DNA from: Smallanthus sonchifolius
Lineage: Eukaryota > Streptophyta > Magnoliopsida > Asterales > Asteraceae
NCBI GenBank assembly: GCA_023525975.1
Contig: CM042027.1
Span: forward strand, 87,080,007 to 87,144,006
Length of the DNA: 64,000 nucleotides
Direction of reading: 5' to 3'
Numbering within the stretch: the stretch's first letter is position 1; the number at the start of each line of letters is the position of its first letter. Positions 34,108-45,774 of this stretch are shown here, in pieces. The translations under genes were made by a program, and so were the position numbers. The notes under the pieces are model-generated. The model was not told the DNA's origin, did no database searches, and saw only the letters and a program-made list of their open reading frames with translations.

Positions 34108-35253
34108 TCTAATATTTCTCTCACCCCTATTTTATTACTGTAGTCGCTTGACCCTCACATTCATTTTTGTTACCCTGTTATTGACTTGCAACAAAACAAC
34201 ACTTATATGCATGTAATTCATTTTTGCTAACAACTAGTGATCTTAACAAATGATAAATAAAGTGTGCGGAATAAGAAATTAAGACTATCACATACATACA
34301 AAGAATAGATTTAGATATAAAGTTGAGTTTTATTGAATATCAAATAATGTTACAACGAAGAACAATTCAATAGAACTATAAATTATATTAAGATTAATCA
34401 ACATAACACTTCGAAATAGTTAGATGGGTAGTCCACTCCATTTGTTTGTTGACGCCGAATGTGTTGGCTTAAATAGGCGAACCATCCTCATCAAGTTGAG
34501 GCTCATCGGTAATTCTAACTGGTCGCTTTGAGCGTTCTTCGAACTTTAGATATTTCATCCGCATAGTCGGATTCATTAGAGAAAGATGAGGTGATTGTTT
34601 GCGTGATTCGGATTCAACCTTTTTAGGCCCCAAAGCGAATTAAAAAATCAGGGCCTTTTCATTAAAAAAATAAAATTAAATCCGAACACGTGAGAATATG
34701 ATGATATATATTTTTTGTATACGAAGTTTAAAAAACATACAATCACATATATTAAAGTTAGACTAAGCTATATTAAACTAAAACTCTTATAAGTATACTA
34801 GTTTTTTACTATATTTGTTAAATCCTGAAAACTAAACTCTAAAAATTAAAGACCCGTTAAATATGAGACCCTAAACTTTCATTTTCTTTTTTATAATCGA
34901 TCCAAAAGCTCAAAAATTTTCTGATAAATTTTCACGGTTAAAGAAAACTGTTTCAAATATCATGCAGTGGCGGCGTGTGATGACAAACACCATAAAGAGA
35001 CCAATCCAATCTTTAATAAACAGTAGAAAGGTCGTATAGGAGCATGGATGGAGGGCCCACATCATGAAATACGACAAGTTCGTATGTTGGAATTTATCGT
35101 ATGGGTTATTATTGGTTTCTGAGGTTCATGTTTGGATCGGCAGGATGGTCATGTTCATGGCTAGACGGGGTTTGCTTTCCAAGAGGGTTTTATCCTATAA
35201 AACATTCGTTTTTCGGATAAATTTTTATTTCTTATAACAAACAAATTTTACAC
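34108..35253. other. Intergenic DNA, no supported gene
   Basis: AT-rich with a few moderately GC stretches (34440-34640). A lone GCAGTGGCGGCG at 34965 resembles the hAT ends seen at 4650 and 61816, but no partner end was found. Confidence 0.5.
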
Positions 35254-35254
35254 A

Positions 35255-35470
35255 GTTGGTCATTTGATGCAATGGTAGCTACAAGACTTCCCATAACGGA
35301 GGTCTTGGGTTCGAATCCTAGCAACAACAAAAAAGGAGTCTATGACCAGGTCATGGGGTTTACCCAGTTGGGGGTTCCTCCTGTGATGGGCTGCCCTAAA
35401 TGTTCTAGGTGTTGACCCGAGGAAACCCAATTATCCTAGAATATCTAGCGTTGCCGTTAAAAAAAAAAAA
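35255..35470 (+). mobile_element. tRNA-derived SINE
   Basis: Box A-type TGCAATGGTAGCT and box B-type GGTTCGAATCC are followed by a body with GGGTTTACCCAGTTGGGGG and an A13 tail ending at about 35470. ACAAATT precedes and follows (35241 and 35471), consistent with a decayed target duplication. The head is related to 7358-7539. Confidence 0.72.
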
Positions 35471-37082
35471 ACAAATTCCACCATGTAAAAAATCAAGCCT
35501 ACCTTATCAAGTAGTCATTTTTTTTTTAAATTTAATCTATTATCTTTTTTTTTTTCAAAATCAGTTATATTTCTTTTCATTTTCTATTTAAGAATATAAA
35601 AGTTTTGTAAACTTACGAAAGAAAAACAGAAAACGACCGATATATAGTAACGCACGAGTTTATGACTGGTAAAAATATTGTTTTATCGTTAGGCCGACTA
35701 GAGTTTGTGTTTTAGATTTGTAGCCCGGAATAAAAACGAGAATGGTTAATCTAAGCGATGATGTTTAAACCTTTTGTTAAAATAATAAAAGAAAAAGGAA
35801 ATCAGCTCTGGATCATCGACAGCTATAAGATGATTATTTTTCTATCTGAGTTTTTTTAGATCATTGTCTCTAATAACATAACATATGATTCTAATATAGT
35901 ATCACTTAAACGATTTAGAAGAAAGAGTTTTTAGTATAAATATGTTACAGAAATGATTCAGATCGAGAACATGTTTTTGAAGAAGTTTTGCCTCCTAGGA
36001 CAAAAATAGTCTCACGCTTCCCGTGTTTAATAATAATTTACTACTAGTAAATTACTACTATATGAAAACACACTCGTTTCACTCGACGTTTAAACGAGCG
36101 TCACACGCACGCCAAACATGTAAGAAAAACGAAAACATAATGAATATGGAAGAATAAAACCTATTAAAGGCTCCAAGTCTTCAATCTTCACTTTGGCAAC
36201 GTCTTCAATTTTTATAATACAATAGTGTAAAAAAAATCATTAAATCGCATCAAGTAGCCCTAGTTTACAAGATTTTATCATATTAGTAATACTTTTTTGA
36301 ATCGACGTTTATGAATGGTGAAGCAGCTAAGGTGTTTATTTTTTTTCACTTTTATATTATATATAATTTACGTTTTTAACCCGTTTAATTATGTATTAAT
36401 TTTATTTTTCTACAATAACTTTTGTACGTTAACTTAAAAAAAAAAGGGATGCACAGCTGTTTTTATTTTATTTCTGGCAATGTTCCGATGTTATTTTTTT
36501 AAACGGAGTTGTAGTAAAATCGAGTATTTTTTTTTGTATCGTAGCCCATAACGAGGCGAGGAGTTCGTTTATACAGGCTTATTCAACTTTTTTTTTCGTT
36601 CTAGGTATATACATTCTGCGGCGAAGTATGCGAGCGGGAACTAACTAGTTTATATTATTGTGCAAATAAATTGCCGTAAATATATTGAAAGCCACCAACG
36701 TTCTTCCTAAATTTGCAATTTGCATTTCATTAAATTATCTGCAAATATAATATACTTTTACAAAATATATGATTTTCTTTATCGTTAACTAATCATTTAT
36801 TTAGTTGCTTCAGTTTTTGGTTAATAATCAGAAATCCAAGAAAATTATAGGCCACATGGACTGAAGCCATTATTGACCGCTAGGTATAACTGGGATCAAG
36901 TTGCACTAGTTACAGGTTTTATATGATGCAAGCAATGCAAGAGTTCTAACTGGGGGTGGTATCCCAAGTATATTTTTTTTTATATATTAGTATACTAGTT
37001 TAGAACGTGTATATATATAGGGTGAAAAAATATTAATACATAAAATTTTAAATCTTTATATATATTTTATAGACGGAAAAAA
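35471..37082. other. Intergenic DNA with a possible Helitron 3' end at 36645-36648
   Basis: Mostly AT-rich and non-coding. At 36615-36648 the string TGCGGCGAAGTATGCGAGCGGGAAC leads to ACTAGT, which resembles the Helitron end at 853-879, but the hairpin is poor. No 5' end was found. Confidence 0.35.
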
Positions 37083-37584
37083 CTATACTATATAATAAAG
37101 AAAAATCATATGGAACACGTGTCACTCTCTGGTTACTTCTCACATTTATTTTTCCTCATCTCTCTTCTATTAAATATTAGATTTTCTATTTATCTCTCAT
37201 ATTAAATAATAATCTTTATATTAATAAATCTAATTACGAATACTTATTATTTAATTATAAATAGTTATTATATCATCAATCAAATGAACTTAATATGAAC
37301 TAACATTTATCAATTAAATTTAAAAATTAATACTCAGTTGAAAAAATATATTTTAAAAACTAACTTAACAGACCTTATAACTGTCACGACAAATTATATT
37401 TTTTAAAAACATATTTTGATGGGTGTGTTTGTTAACAAATTACATTATATTTTATTCAAACGATGTAATATACTGGTTTATTCAACCCGTGTATTACACG
37501 GGTTTTTAAAAATATAATTTTTTTTTATCAAATATATAACATTTTCTTTATTTAACCCGTATAATACACGAGATTTTAACCTAA
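37083..37584 (+). mobile_element. Short Helitron-like element, copy 5 (502 bp)
   Basis: It begins CTATACTATATAATAAAG and has the ACACGTGTCACTCTCTGG block. It ends with CCCGTGTATTACACGGG, then CCCGTATAATACACGAG, ATTTTAAC and CTAA at 37581-37584. It is closely related to 3049-3523 and, inverted, 9236-9707. It is non-coding. Confidence 0.58.
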
Positions 37585-37786
37585 TGTAATACATATAGTA
37601 ACAATAGCAAATAAAATTAAAAATATGTAAAATTTAATATATAATTAATAATTTGTTTAAAAATATATTATTATTGAAAATATGGAAATGTATTTAATAA
37701 GAGAGAGAGTCGAGAAATTTTTTATAAGAATGAATGTGCAAGCGACACGTGGCATTGAGAAACCTTTATTTATTATATAGTATAGA
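37585..37786 (-). mobile_element. 5' part of a Helitron-like element, minus strand
   Basis: On the minus strand it starts TCTATACTATATAATAAAT at 37786 and runs through a CCACGTGTCGC block and CTCTCTCTTATT. It abuts copy 5 without its own hairpin end, so it is truncated or nested head to head. Confidence 0.5.
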
Positions 37787-38440
37787 TGAAAAATTGTTTT
37801 TTTAAATGACAAAAGATTTTATTAAAAAAATAAAGATTAGCAAGATGCTAGTGATAAGTTACAAAGACGAATGAAAAATTAAATGTACATCAAGAATTCC
37901 GGTTAAAAGGTTGAGATTTCGCCATGTTTTTTATCCAATAGAAGGTGTTTGTCGTTGTCTCCTTCAAAATTCTATCTGAGTGTAACCATTCGTTGTTGAA
38001 TAGTTTGTCGTCGCCTTCCAAACAAACCATAATGATGATAATATAATTGCTTGAACCAACTTCTTGGGTGTCTTGTTCCCGCCATGGTTTTCGAATACTC
38101 CAGTTTTCCATAACTTAGTTCAAGGATGAAATCAAAATCTTACACCAAGAAGCCATTTGATCCCAAATGAAGTTTGCAAAGGGGGCATTGTGGCTCCTAA
38201 ATTACAATTTTTGTCATTTATAATTACTCAAATTATGAAATTAGCCCTTTAAAATTTTGATAACAATATACATTTATAGTTAAAAAAAGAAAGAAAAATA
38301 AAATAAAATAAAAAAAACTTATATTTACAAGAATAATCTTTTGTGGTTAATAATTGATAAGGATACGTGGGGTTTACTTGACTAACTTAGGTGGCAATTC
38401 TTGTAATTACAACCAAATCCAGAGGCCTTTTTCATCAACA
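37787..38440. other. Upstream intergenic DNA of the DUF642 gene
   Basis: No coding signal. A poly-A/AAATA-rich run at 38283-38320 lies about 200 bases upstream of the start codon. Confidence 0.5.
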
Positions 38441-38442
38441 GA

Positions 38443-38533
38443 TATACATATAAAGCAGTGCATACCCCTCATCCATATTCACACTAAACTAGAAGCATTC
38501 ATCTCTATCTCTCTCTCTATAACAGAACAAAAA
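38443..38533 (+). promoter_or_regulatory. Probable core promoter and 5'UTR of the DUF642 gene
   Basis: TATACATATAAAG at 38443-38455 is a TATA-like box about 80 bases before the ATG. The leader contains a CT-rich tract (CTCTATCTCTCTCTCTATAAC at 38502-38522), common in plant 5'UTRs. Confidence 0.5.
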
Positions 38534-40875
38534 ATGCAGAAGCTCTCTGCGATTTTAGTGGTGGTGTTCCTCTGCGCAACCTCCAATGGCGTCCTATCAT
38601 TCACTGACGGTGAGTTTATCTCATTCAAACAACGAACTGAAACTTTCGTTTAATTCATTTGTTCGGTAATTTCATCGTTTCAGTAAATGCGAACTTATTG
38701 CATATCGTGATTCATGATTCGATGTTATTCTGATTTGATGACGACCTATTTGATGCGATACGTATGGAATTTCTGTTTTAAATCGTTACGAGCTCGAAAA
38801 TCATAACCTCTGAGTGCTTTAAGTTTTAAATCTGTTCGATAATTTCATCGTTTCAGGAAATGCGAACTAATTGTTGATCGTGATAACGTGATTCACGAAT
38901 CGATGTTACAGTTTTCTCTGATTTTGTTTGATAGCTATTCTGCTTTGATTACGACTTCTTTGATGCAATAGTATCGTTTAGGAACTCAAAAATCATAACC
39001 TCCGAGTGCGCTAATTATTCAATCTGTTAGGAAATGCTTATTGTTGATCATGATTCACGAATCGATTTTAACGTATTCTGTTATTTTGTTTGCTAGCTAG
39101 TCTGCTTTGATTACGACTTATTTGATCCGATTCATATGGAATTTTCGCATTAAATCGTTATATATCGTTAGGAACTCAAAAATCATAACCTCCGATTGCG
39201 CTAATTATTCAATCTGTTAGGAAATGCTTATTGTTGATCATGATTCACGAATCGATGCTAACGTTTTCTGTGATTTTGTTTGCTAGCTAGTCTGCTTTGA
39301 TTACGACTTATTTGATCCGATTTATATGGAATTTTCGCATTAAATCGTTATGAGGTCGATAATCTGCGTTAAAGTGCTTTAAATTTGAAATTAGTTTTCG
39401 AATGTGAGCGTACAATAGAAGCAGTTATTGTAGTGTATAGCTGAATTGTACGTTGATATGATTTAACCTTCTACAAGTTATCGATTTCGATTATGAAGAC
39501 GAATCAGTCTGTTGAAGGTAGCCTATAAATGTAAAATATAAGTAGGTTAAGTACGTCCAGCTGCTGCGTTGGTACTGTGGTCCAACTCAAGGATATAAAT
39601 GAGAAATAAATATCAATAGAATTCAAATCTTTTCAAATTTCTATACAATCAGCTGTGTATTTCAGAGTAATAACCCATCTGTTTAAAAATTGTGTCAAGA
39701 GATATCTATACTTGGTATAAGTTTAATATTTAACTAATAACTTTTTTTCCTGTTTAGTTTCTTCTCTGTTGTAGTGGCTAGCTTATTGCTAGTGTGGTTT
39801 TCTAATATTTTCTGCCTTAAAAAAAAGAGATATTTATTCTATCTAATAAATAAAGTTTTTTCATATTACGTGTCGTATTCATTTTATTCATTTCTTTAGA
39901 TATATCTGTTCATATTTAAAAAATTGAAAGTGTTTTTATTAGTAAATGTGTATCATTTCTTTAGATATTATCTGTTCATATATAAAAATTTGGTTCTCCT
40001 CAAATTAAAAGTGTTTTTATTATTAAAATATTTTAATATGATTTTACTTATAATCTACTTTATTCTAATAAATTTAAACTAGTCAATCGTCCAGATTTGA
40101 ACCTGCCCCCTCAAAAGTCATGTGCCTAATGGTTAAAATATAATTTGAGCCTAAAAAAACATTGCATACTAACTTTTAAAACATTTATGTTTCTAAAAAA
40201 AAAAACTTTTAAATAATTCATCAAAAATATTTCTACAATCAGGTATCACATTTTAAATAGTCTATTATTACAGACAGGTTGTCAGATGTACACCCACCAA
40301 AATTTTACTAAAACGAGCCCCTCTCGTTGTTAGCCAGAAACGATAGTTATGCACGAATAGCGTCTCTTATTTCCTTTTATTCGGATTATAAAAGTTAAAA
40401 ATAATTTAAAGGTACACGTCATATTTGTCGACAGTTTCACTCAAGTGTCTATCATACATTTCAATTTCTTTTCCTTCTCGTCTTTTTTCCTTTGGTGAAC
40501 ATGTTCTGGGATCTAGCCACGTTCCTTTCTTTTCGAACTTTCAAGAAAACGACAAAAACATACAGTACCATTAGTCACGTGATCTTAGGACAGTCCACGT
40601 GATGACATGCTGTCAAGTGCTCTGTGAGAATTAGTGTCATTCAAAAGCAATTGGTCCCTCTAACCAATTGCTAATTATAGACAGTAGCCAAGAGTTATAG
40701 ACTTAACACGGTACCACCGACCAGCTAGCTTTATCACTTTTTAAAGATAATAAAAAGCTTCCTACTTGATTGAGTTACAAAATCAGAAATAATTTAACTA
40801 AATAATAAATATTACATTTAATAAGGGATAATGACACATATAAACAAATCTTAAATGCTAACATGTATACATATA

Positions 40876-40907
<32 letters not shown>

Positions 40908-42294
40908 CAGGGTTTTTACCGAATGGTCAATTCGAATACGGCCCAAAGCCTTCACAAATGAAGGGCACACGTGTGATAGACCTGAAGGCGATACCAAACT
41001 GGGAACTCACGGGGTTTGTTGAGTACATAAAATCGGGCCAAAAACAAGGAGACATGTTGCTAGTGGTACCTGAAGGCGCATACGCGGTCAGGCTAGGAGA
41101 GGATGCATCAATTAAGACAAAGGTGAAGGTGAAAAAAGGGTTGTTTTATTCCATCACATTTAATGTTGCTAGAACTTGTGCCCAAGAGGAGAAGCTGAAT
41201 GTTTCAGTGTCGCCAAATTCAGAGCCTAACGATTGGGGAATCTTGCCTATGCAAACCATGTATAGTAGCAACGGTTGGGACACGTACTCGTGGGGATTCT
41301 TGGCTGAAGCCAATGACATTGAGATCGTGATTCATAACCCGAGTGTCGAGAAAGACCCTGCTTGTGGTCCTCTTATCGATTCTATTGCATTAAAGGCTTT
41401 ATTTCCCCCTAAAAGAACCAATGGTAAGATAAATGACATTTTTATCATAGGTGACAAGATAGATGGGTTTGGTGGATTGGAATGGTTGATTCGGTTTAAA
41501 ACATGTAAATGTTTATCATCAGTGGAAATTCATGAAAATTGATTTTTTTATAATAAATTATATTATAAATAAAACTATTATTCTATAAATTGTATTGCTG
41601 AAAATACCTTTATGATGATAGTAGACTTGTCTAATTGACCTGTTTATAAGTAAATCGGCCGATAATGCTATTTCTAGATTCTAATGAGTAATAATAATGT
41701 ATAAATTTGTCCCAAATGAAAAAGAAGCTAATGTGAATGTGATTATGCTTGTTAATTGCAGTTAATATGTTGAAGAACGGTGATTTTGAGGAGGGTCCAT
41801 TTGTGTTGCCCAAAACCGATGTTGGTGGAGTTCTAATCCCTCCCAACATCGAGGACGATCATTCCCCACTCCCCGGTTGGATGATCGAGTCACTAAAAGC
41901 CGTGAAGTATTTAGATGCAGAACACTTTGCAGTGCCCAAGGGAAAACGAGCTGTAGAGCTAATAGCCGGGAAAGAGAGTGCCATTGCCCAGGTAGTCAAG
42001 ACCATCCCAGGCAAAGTATACGCTCTTTCTTTCGTTGTTGGTGATGCCAACAACGCGTGTGAGGGGTCAATGGTTGTAGAAGCATTTGCAGGTAAAAACA
42101 CTCTTCGGGTACCATATGAATCCAAAGGCAAGGGCGGATTCAAACAAGCGGTTCTTAAGTTTAAGGCAGTGACAACACGTACACGAGTCAGGTTTTTAAG
42201 CACATTTTATCAGATGAAGACCGATGGGTCTCTTTGTGGTCCGATCATCGATGATGTGAGATTGGTCGGAGTCCGATATGCTAAACATGCTTGA
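38534..42294 (+). CDS. DUF642 cell-wall protein (exons 38534-38609, 40911-41423, 41762-42294)
   Basis: The spliced frame is 1,122 nt, 373 residues, the usual length for this plant family (BIIDXI-like proteins). The first 22 or so residues are a signal peptide (hydrophobic LSAILVVVFLCAT core), and the mature protein has two tandem galactose-binding-like halves. Family landmarks are GFVEYIKSGQKQGDM, ARTCAQEE (Cys near residue 115), DPACGPLIDSIA, a second half starting LKNGDFEEGPFVLP, EDDHSPLPGW, GDANNAC and LCGPIIDDV. All introns are GT-AG. The first is 2.3 kb and ends in an (AT)n plus T-tract before CAG; the second is 338 bp. DUF642 proteins are secreted, bind cell-wall polysaccharides and are linked to pectin methylesterase control. 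No lesion is visible; I take it as functional. A decayed exon-2 copy lies at 48.1 kb. Confidence 0.95.
38610..40910 (+). other. DUF642 intron 1 with internal tandem duplication and TE-like insert
   Basis: 2,301 bp. Two units of about 190 bp (about 38979-39171 and 39172-39357) are nearly identical, and a more diverged unit precedes them (about 38790-38975). At 39838 a TCTATCTAATAAATAAAG start resembles the Helitron-like copies and may end at CTAG 40079-40082. The 3' end has (AT)n at 40870-40891 and a long T tract before the acceptor. Confidence 0.6.
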
Positions 42295-43384
42295 TTTATT
42301 TTACTTGTTTCAAAAAAATCCTCAAAAGCGTGGCATAGAGATGTTTGGTCACGGCTTATGATGTTTATTTAGCACGTTATGTATGTTAATGTTGTCTGTT
42401 GTGTGCTAGAAAGAAAAACATGTTTAAAGTACTTATATTACATTGTTTAGTTGATGTTTACAATTGTAGATAAAGTTATAACAATATAATTCCTAGCTAG
42501 TAACTCGATATAATATTAATATAAATATTTTTTTATTTAAATTCAATAACTAAAATTATTTAAATAGTAATAAATAAATAAGATTTAGTGATGAGAAGTA
42601 ATAAGTATAATATTTAATAATGATGGTATGATTAGTATAATTCAATGCTTTTTTTTAACAGATAACAAACAGAGAATTACCTAGTTACTTCATATGGAGT
42701 GACTCATTGGCAAAAGGCCACCGCCAGCTGGCCCAATCCAGCCGTATGGAGCCCTTAAGCGCCCCAAGTTATCTCCAGTTTCGGGTAAAATCCACCCGGC
42801 CGAAAGCCCACTGATGATAAAACCCGGATGCCCTCAGGATCGAAACGGAGATCACAAAGATCCCCGTCTTTCTTCATTGAGTCATCATGGCTCTTCCCAA
42901 AGTGATGCATGTGAGAATAAAACCTGAGTCTTTTTTAGATATTTCAGACTTTCTGCCACTACAGCACATTGAAAGTTATAATTCAATGCTAATAAACATA
43001 ATTACTACACATAAAAATAAAAACGGGAATCATGAAGCAATAGACCGATAATCATCAAATGGTAGAATTTAATAGTAATAAACATAATTATTAAACTAAA
43101 TAATTCAAATAGACAGCCATAGACATGTGGATCTAGGATCAACGGATGAAAACATACGACACGTAAGTCCACTAAAATAATATAAATTTCTTGAATCATT
43201 TCCGGTTGTCATAAATAAAATTTAAACCAAATAATATGTATGCTTAGTCATTAATATTATATATTTATTTTAATCTCTAATGTTTTTCTTCTAAGGTTTT
43301 AGAAAATGTTAACGTGATGGTATATAACTTATTAGAAGGATTTGTATAAATATGTTTACAAAATGAAGAAAAAAAATGTTATAC
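42295..43384. other. Downstream of DUF642; possible SINE-like segment at 42655-42990
   Basis: The 3'UTR probably extends to about 42450. 42690-42900 is GC-richer and, on the minus strand, has a box B-like GTTTCGATCC, suggesting an old SINE. Its limits could not be set. Confidence 0.35.
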
Positions 43385-43557
43385 CAGGTGTTTGACTTAG
43401 CTCCCGCATTTGCGCAGGGGCCGTGGAGGGGCCGGATCGATTCACGATCTGATGTATGCAGCCTTACCCTACATTTTATGTAGGAGGCTGTTTCCACGGC
43501 TCGAACCCATGACCTTAAGGTCACAAAAAAGTGACCTTACCAGTTGCTAAAAAGTCT
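43385..43557 (-). mobile_element. Au-like SINE
   Basis: On the minus strand it has a tRNA-like head (AACTGGTAAGGTCAC, GGTCATGGGTTCGAGCC), GTGGAAACAGCCTCCTAC, AGGGTAAGGCTGC, CCGGCCCCTCCACGG and TGCGGGAGCTAAG. This order matches the Au SINE found across flowering plants, as known from memory. Confidence 0.75.
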
Positions 43558-44396
43558 GTCATCATGTTTATAAAATGACATTTAATTTATTGAATATCTG
43601 AATGTGCCATCTTTTTAGAAACCATATCATAAACAGACTATTTATACTCACGTAGGCTTAAGAATCATTTGGTGATAGCTTAACTTCACAACAAAATTCT
43701 TATGTTTTAATTTTGAATATATAAAAAAACGTCATTTTAAAAGAAATTTTGTTTATAGATACATATGTATATTCAATATGTTAAAATAATGTTTTCATCA
43801 ACTTATTTGAAGAAATGTCAAGGGATGCCATGCTAGGAGTCATGGGATGATGGGAAGAGTGTCCATGAAATGGGAACAAACCAATTTTAGATTTGGCATT
43901 TCTTTTGATATGATTTTCAAATATTCTTTCTTCTATCTTCAAAGGATGATATTTGAGGTATGTTTTGGCAAGAGGTTTGTAAAACAAAATTGTTTATTAG
44001 TAAGGTAGCGCTTAGTTTGTAGTAACCGATTATTGTAGATATGGATTTACAATCCTCCTTGTGGATTTAAGAAGTATACTAATTCATGGTTTTCATTCAT
44101 AATTTGAACAAACGAATCACTCATATTCTCTCATTAACATATTGTACAACCACATATCTTGTAAGTTAAAAGGGTCACAATCATATACGCTCTTGTTTAA
44201 TAGGTATATAATGCTTGATCCCGTACGAGATGTTGGAGCTCTGTAATAGTACGTAAAAGGAGACTTTTGGACCGTGACTGTCATTTTGGGTTGCTCCTCA
44301 TGTTCTTGAGCTAGGAATAGAGTTTTAGACACCATAAACCCGTTAGACGGGCCACAAGGGGTGTAGCTTCAAGGACCACCCTCTGACAATCAAATT
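43558..44396. other. Intergenic DNA, nothing recognised
   Basis: AT-rich, with short open frames on the minus strand that show no domain or codon signal. Confidence 0.5.
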
Positions 44397-44404
44397 CTTG
44401 TATG

Positions 44405-44945
44405 TAGGCCTGTAAATGAACCGAACGTTCATGAACTGTTCGGCGGGAATTTCGTTTATGCTCGTTCATTTAATAAATGAACGAACACGAACAAATGTTT
44501 TTTGTTCGTTAAACGAACAAACATGAACACATGTCGTGTTCGTTCATTTATGTTCGTGAACGTTTATTTATGTTCGTGAATATATGTTCGTTTATTAACG
44601 TTCATTTATGTTCATTTATTTGTGTTCATTTGTTTTTGGATGAATCATGTACATTTGAACCACTAATTTACATGTGTTTTTTGATGAATTATTAAGTATT
44701 AGACTTGTTCATGTGTGTTCATTAATGTTCATTTATGTTCGTTTGTGTTTTTTTTATGTTTGTTCGTTTGCGTTTGTTCATTTGTGTTCGTTTACGTTCG
44801 TTTAACTTTTTAACGAACGAGCATGAACGAACACGAACATTTTCATTTTCTTACTGAACGAACATGAACAAAAAAATGTGTTCGATTATGTGTTCATGTT
44901 CGTGTTCGGTTAAAATTAAATAAACTCGGTTCGTTTACAGGCCTA
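44405..44945. mobile_element. Palindromic hAT-like MITE (541 bp)
   Basis: The ends are TAGGCCTGTAAATGAACCGA and, inverted, TAGGCCTGTAAACGAACCGA. The 8-bp flanks CTTGTATG (44397-44404) and GTTGTATT (44946-44953) agree at six positions. The interior is dense with GTTCGTTTA / TAAACGAAC words on both strands, so much of it can fold back on itself. Confidence 0.75.
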
Positions 44946-45058
44946 GTTGTATTTATGTGTATGTGTGTTTATCATGTCTAAACACATAAGTAATATGTGA
45001 AAGAATGAGATAAACAAGTATACTAGATGTGAGGAGATTAGAGAAAAGATGGGGAAAA

Positions 45059-45120
45059 GTCCGTCTAAAGAAGTGTGGGCTTTCAAGAAAGCTAAAGAAG
45101 TGTGGGCTTTCAAGAAAGCT
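45059..45120. repeat. Short tandem duplication
   Basis: AAAGAAGTGTGGGCTTTCAAG and the following AAAGCT occur twice in tandem (27-base period). Confidence 0.8.
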
Positions 45121-45774
45121 GACCAATTCTAATGGGCTAAGTTGAGTTGAGGTAAAGCCCACTGGGTTAGGCCCAAAATAGTGATACTCTCTAAAGCCCA
45201 CACTATGCATTGACAGTGAAATTTTTTGTTTGTAAATTTTTACCCCACACTTTATACTTCATAGTGTACTATTTGATTTCATCATTGTAAACTAAATTTG
45301 GTATAAACTACTTATTACACTTACCATTTACATTCTTTTTATTTTAACCCCTCTTTATTAGATTTTTTAGCCCTTTCTATCAGAACTTTGTCTTAGTTTA
45401 TACTCTTAACGTATTTAATTAACTTACATAATTATTGGCTAATCCTTATTAAAGTAAATTTTAATGTATAGAAAGCTTTATTTTTTAAACAATCTCATTA
45501 AGTCTTTTGAAATGAGTACAAACTCTGAAAATTATTCAATTTTGTATTATTCATTTATAATAGTTATTAAGAAGTAGATTGATTAATTGTTATTTTTATA
45601 TAATCATGCAAGTATAAATTAAAAAGAATACATAAATATGAGCAAAGTAAATAGAACATTAACGCGAAATATTTATAATAAATTTGGTTATGAATTTGAT
45701 TGCCAAATAAGAGTATTTTTTTAGTTTGATGCCACGATTACACCCCATGTTAATTATAGTTTACCTTTTTTTAC

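Noticed and set aside
34265..34640. Possible LTR or gene fragment
   Set aside because: Slightly higher GC and some codon-like words, but no ends, duplications or domains could be found.
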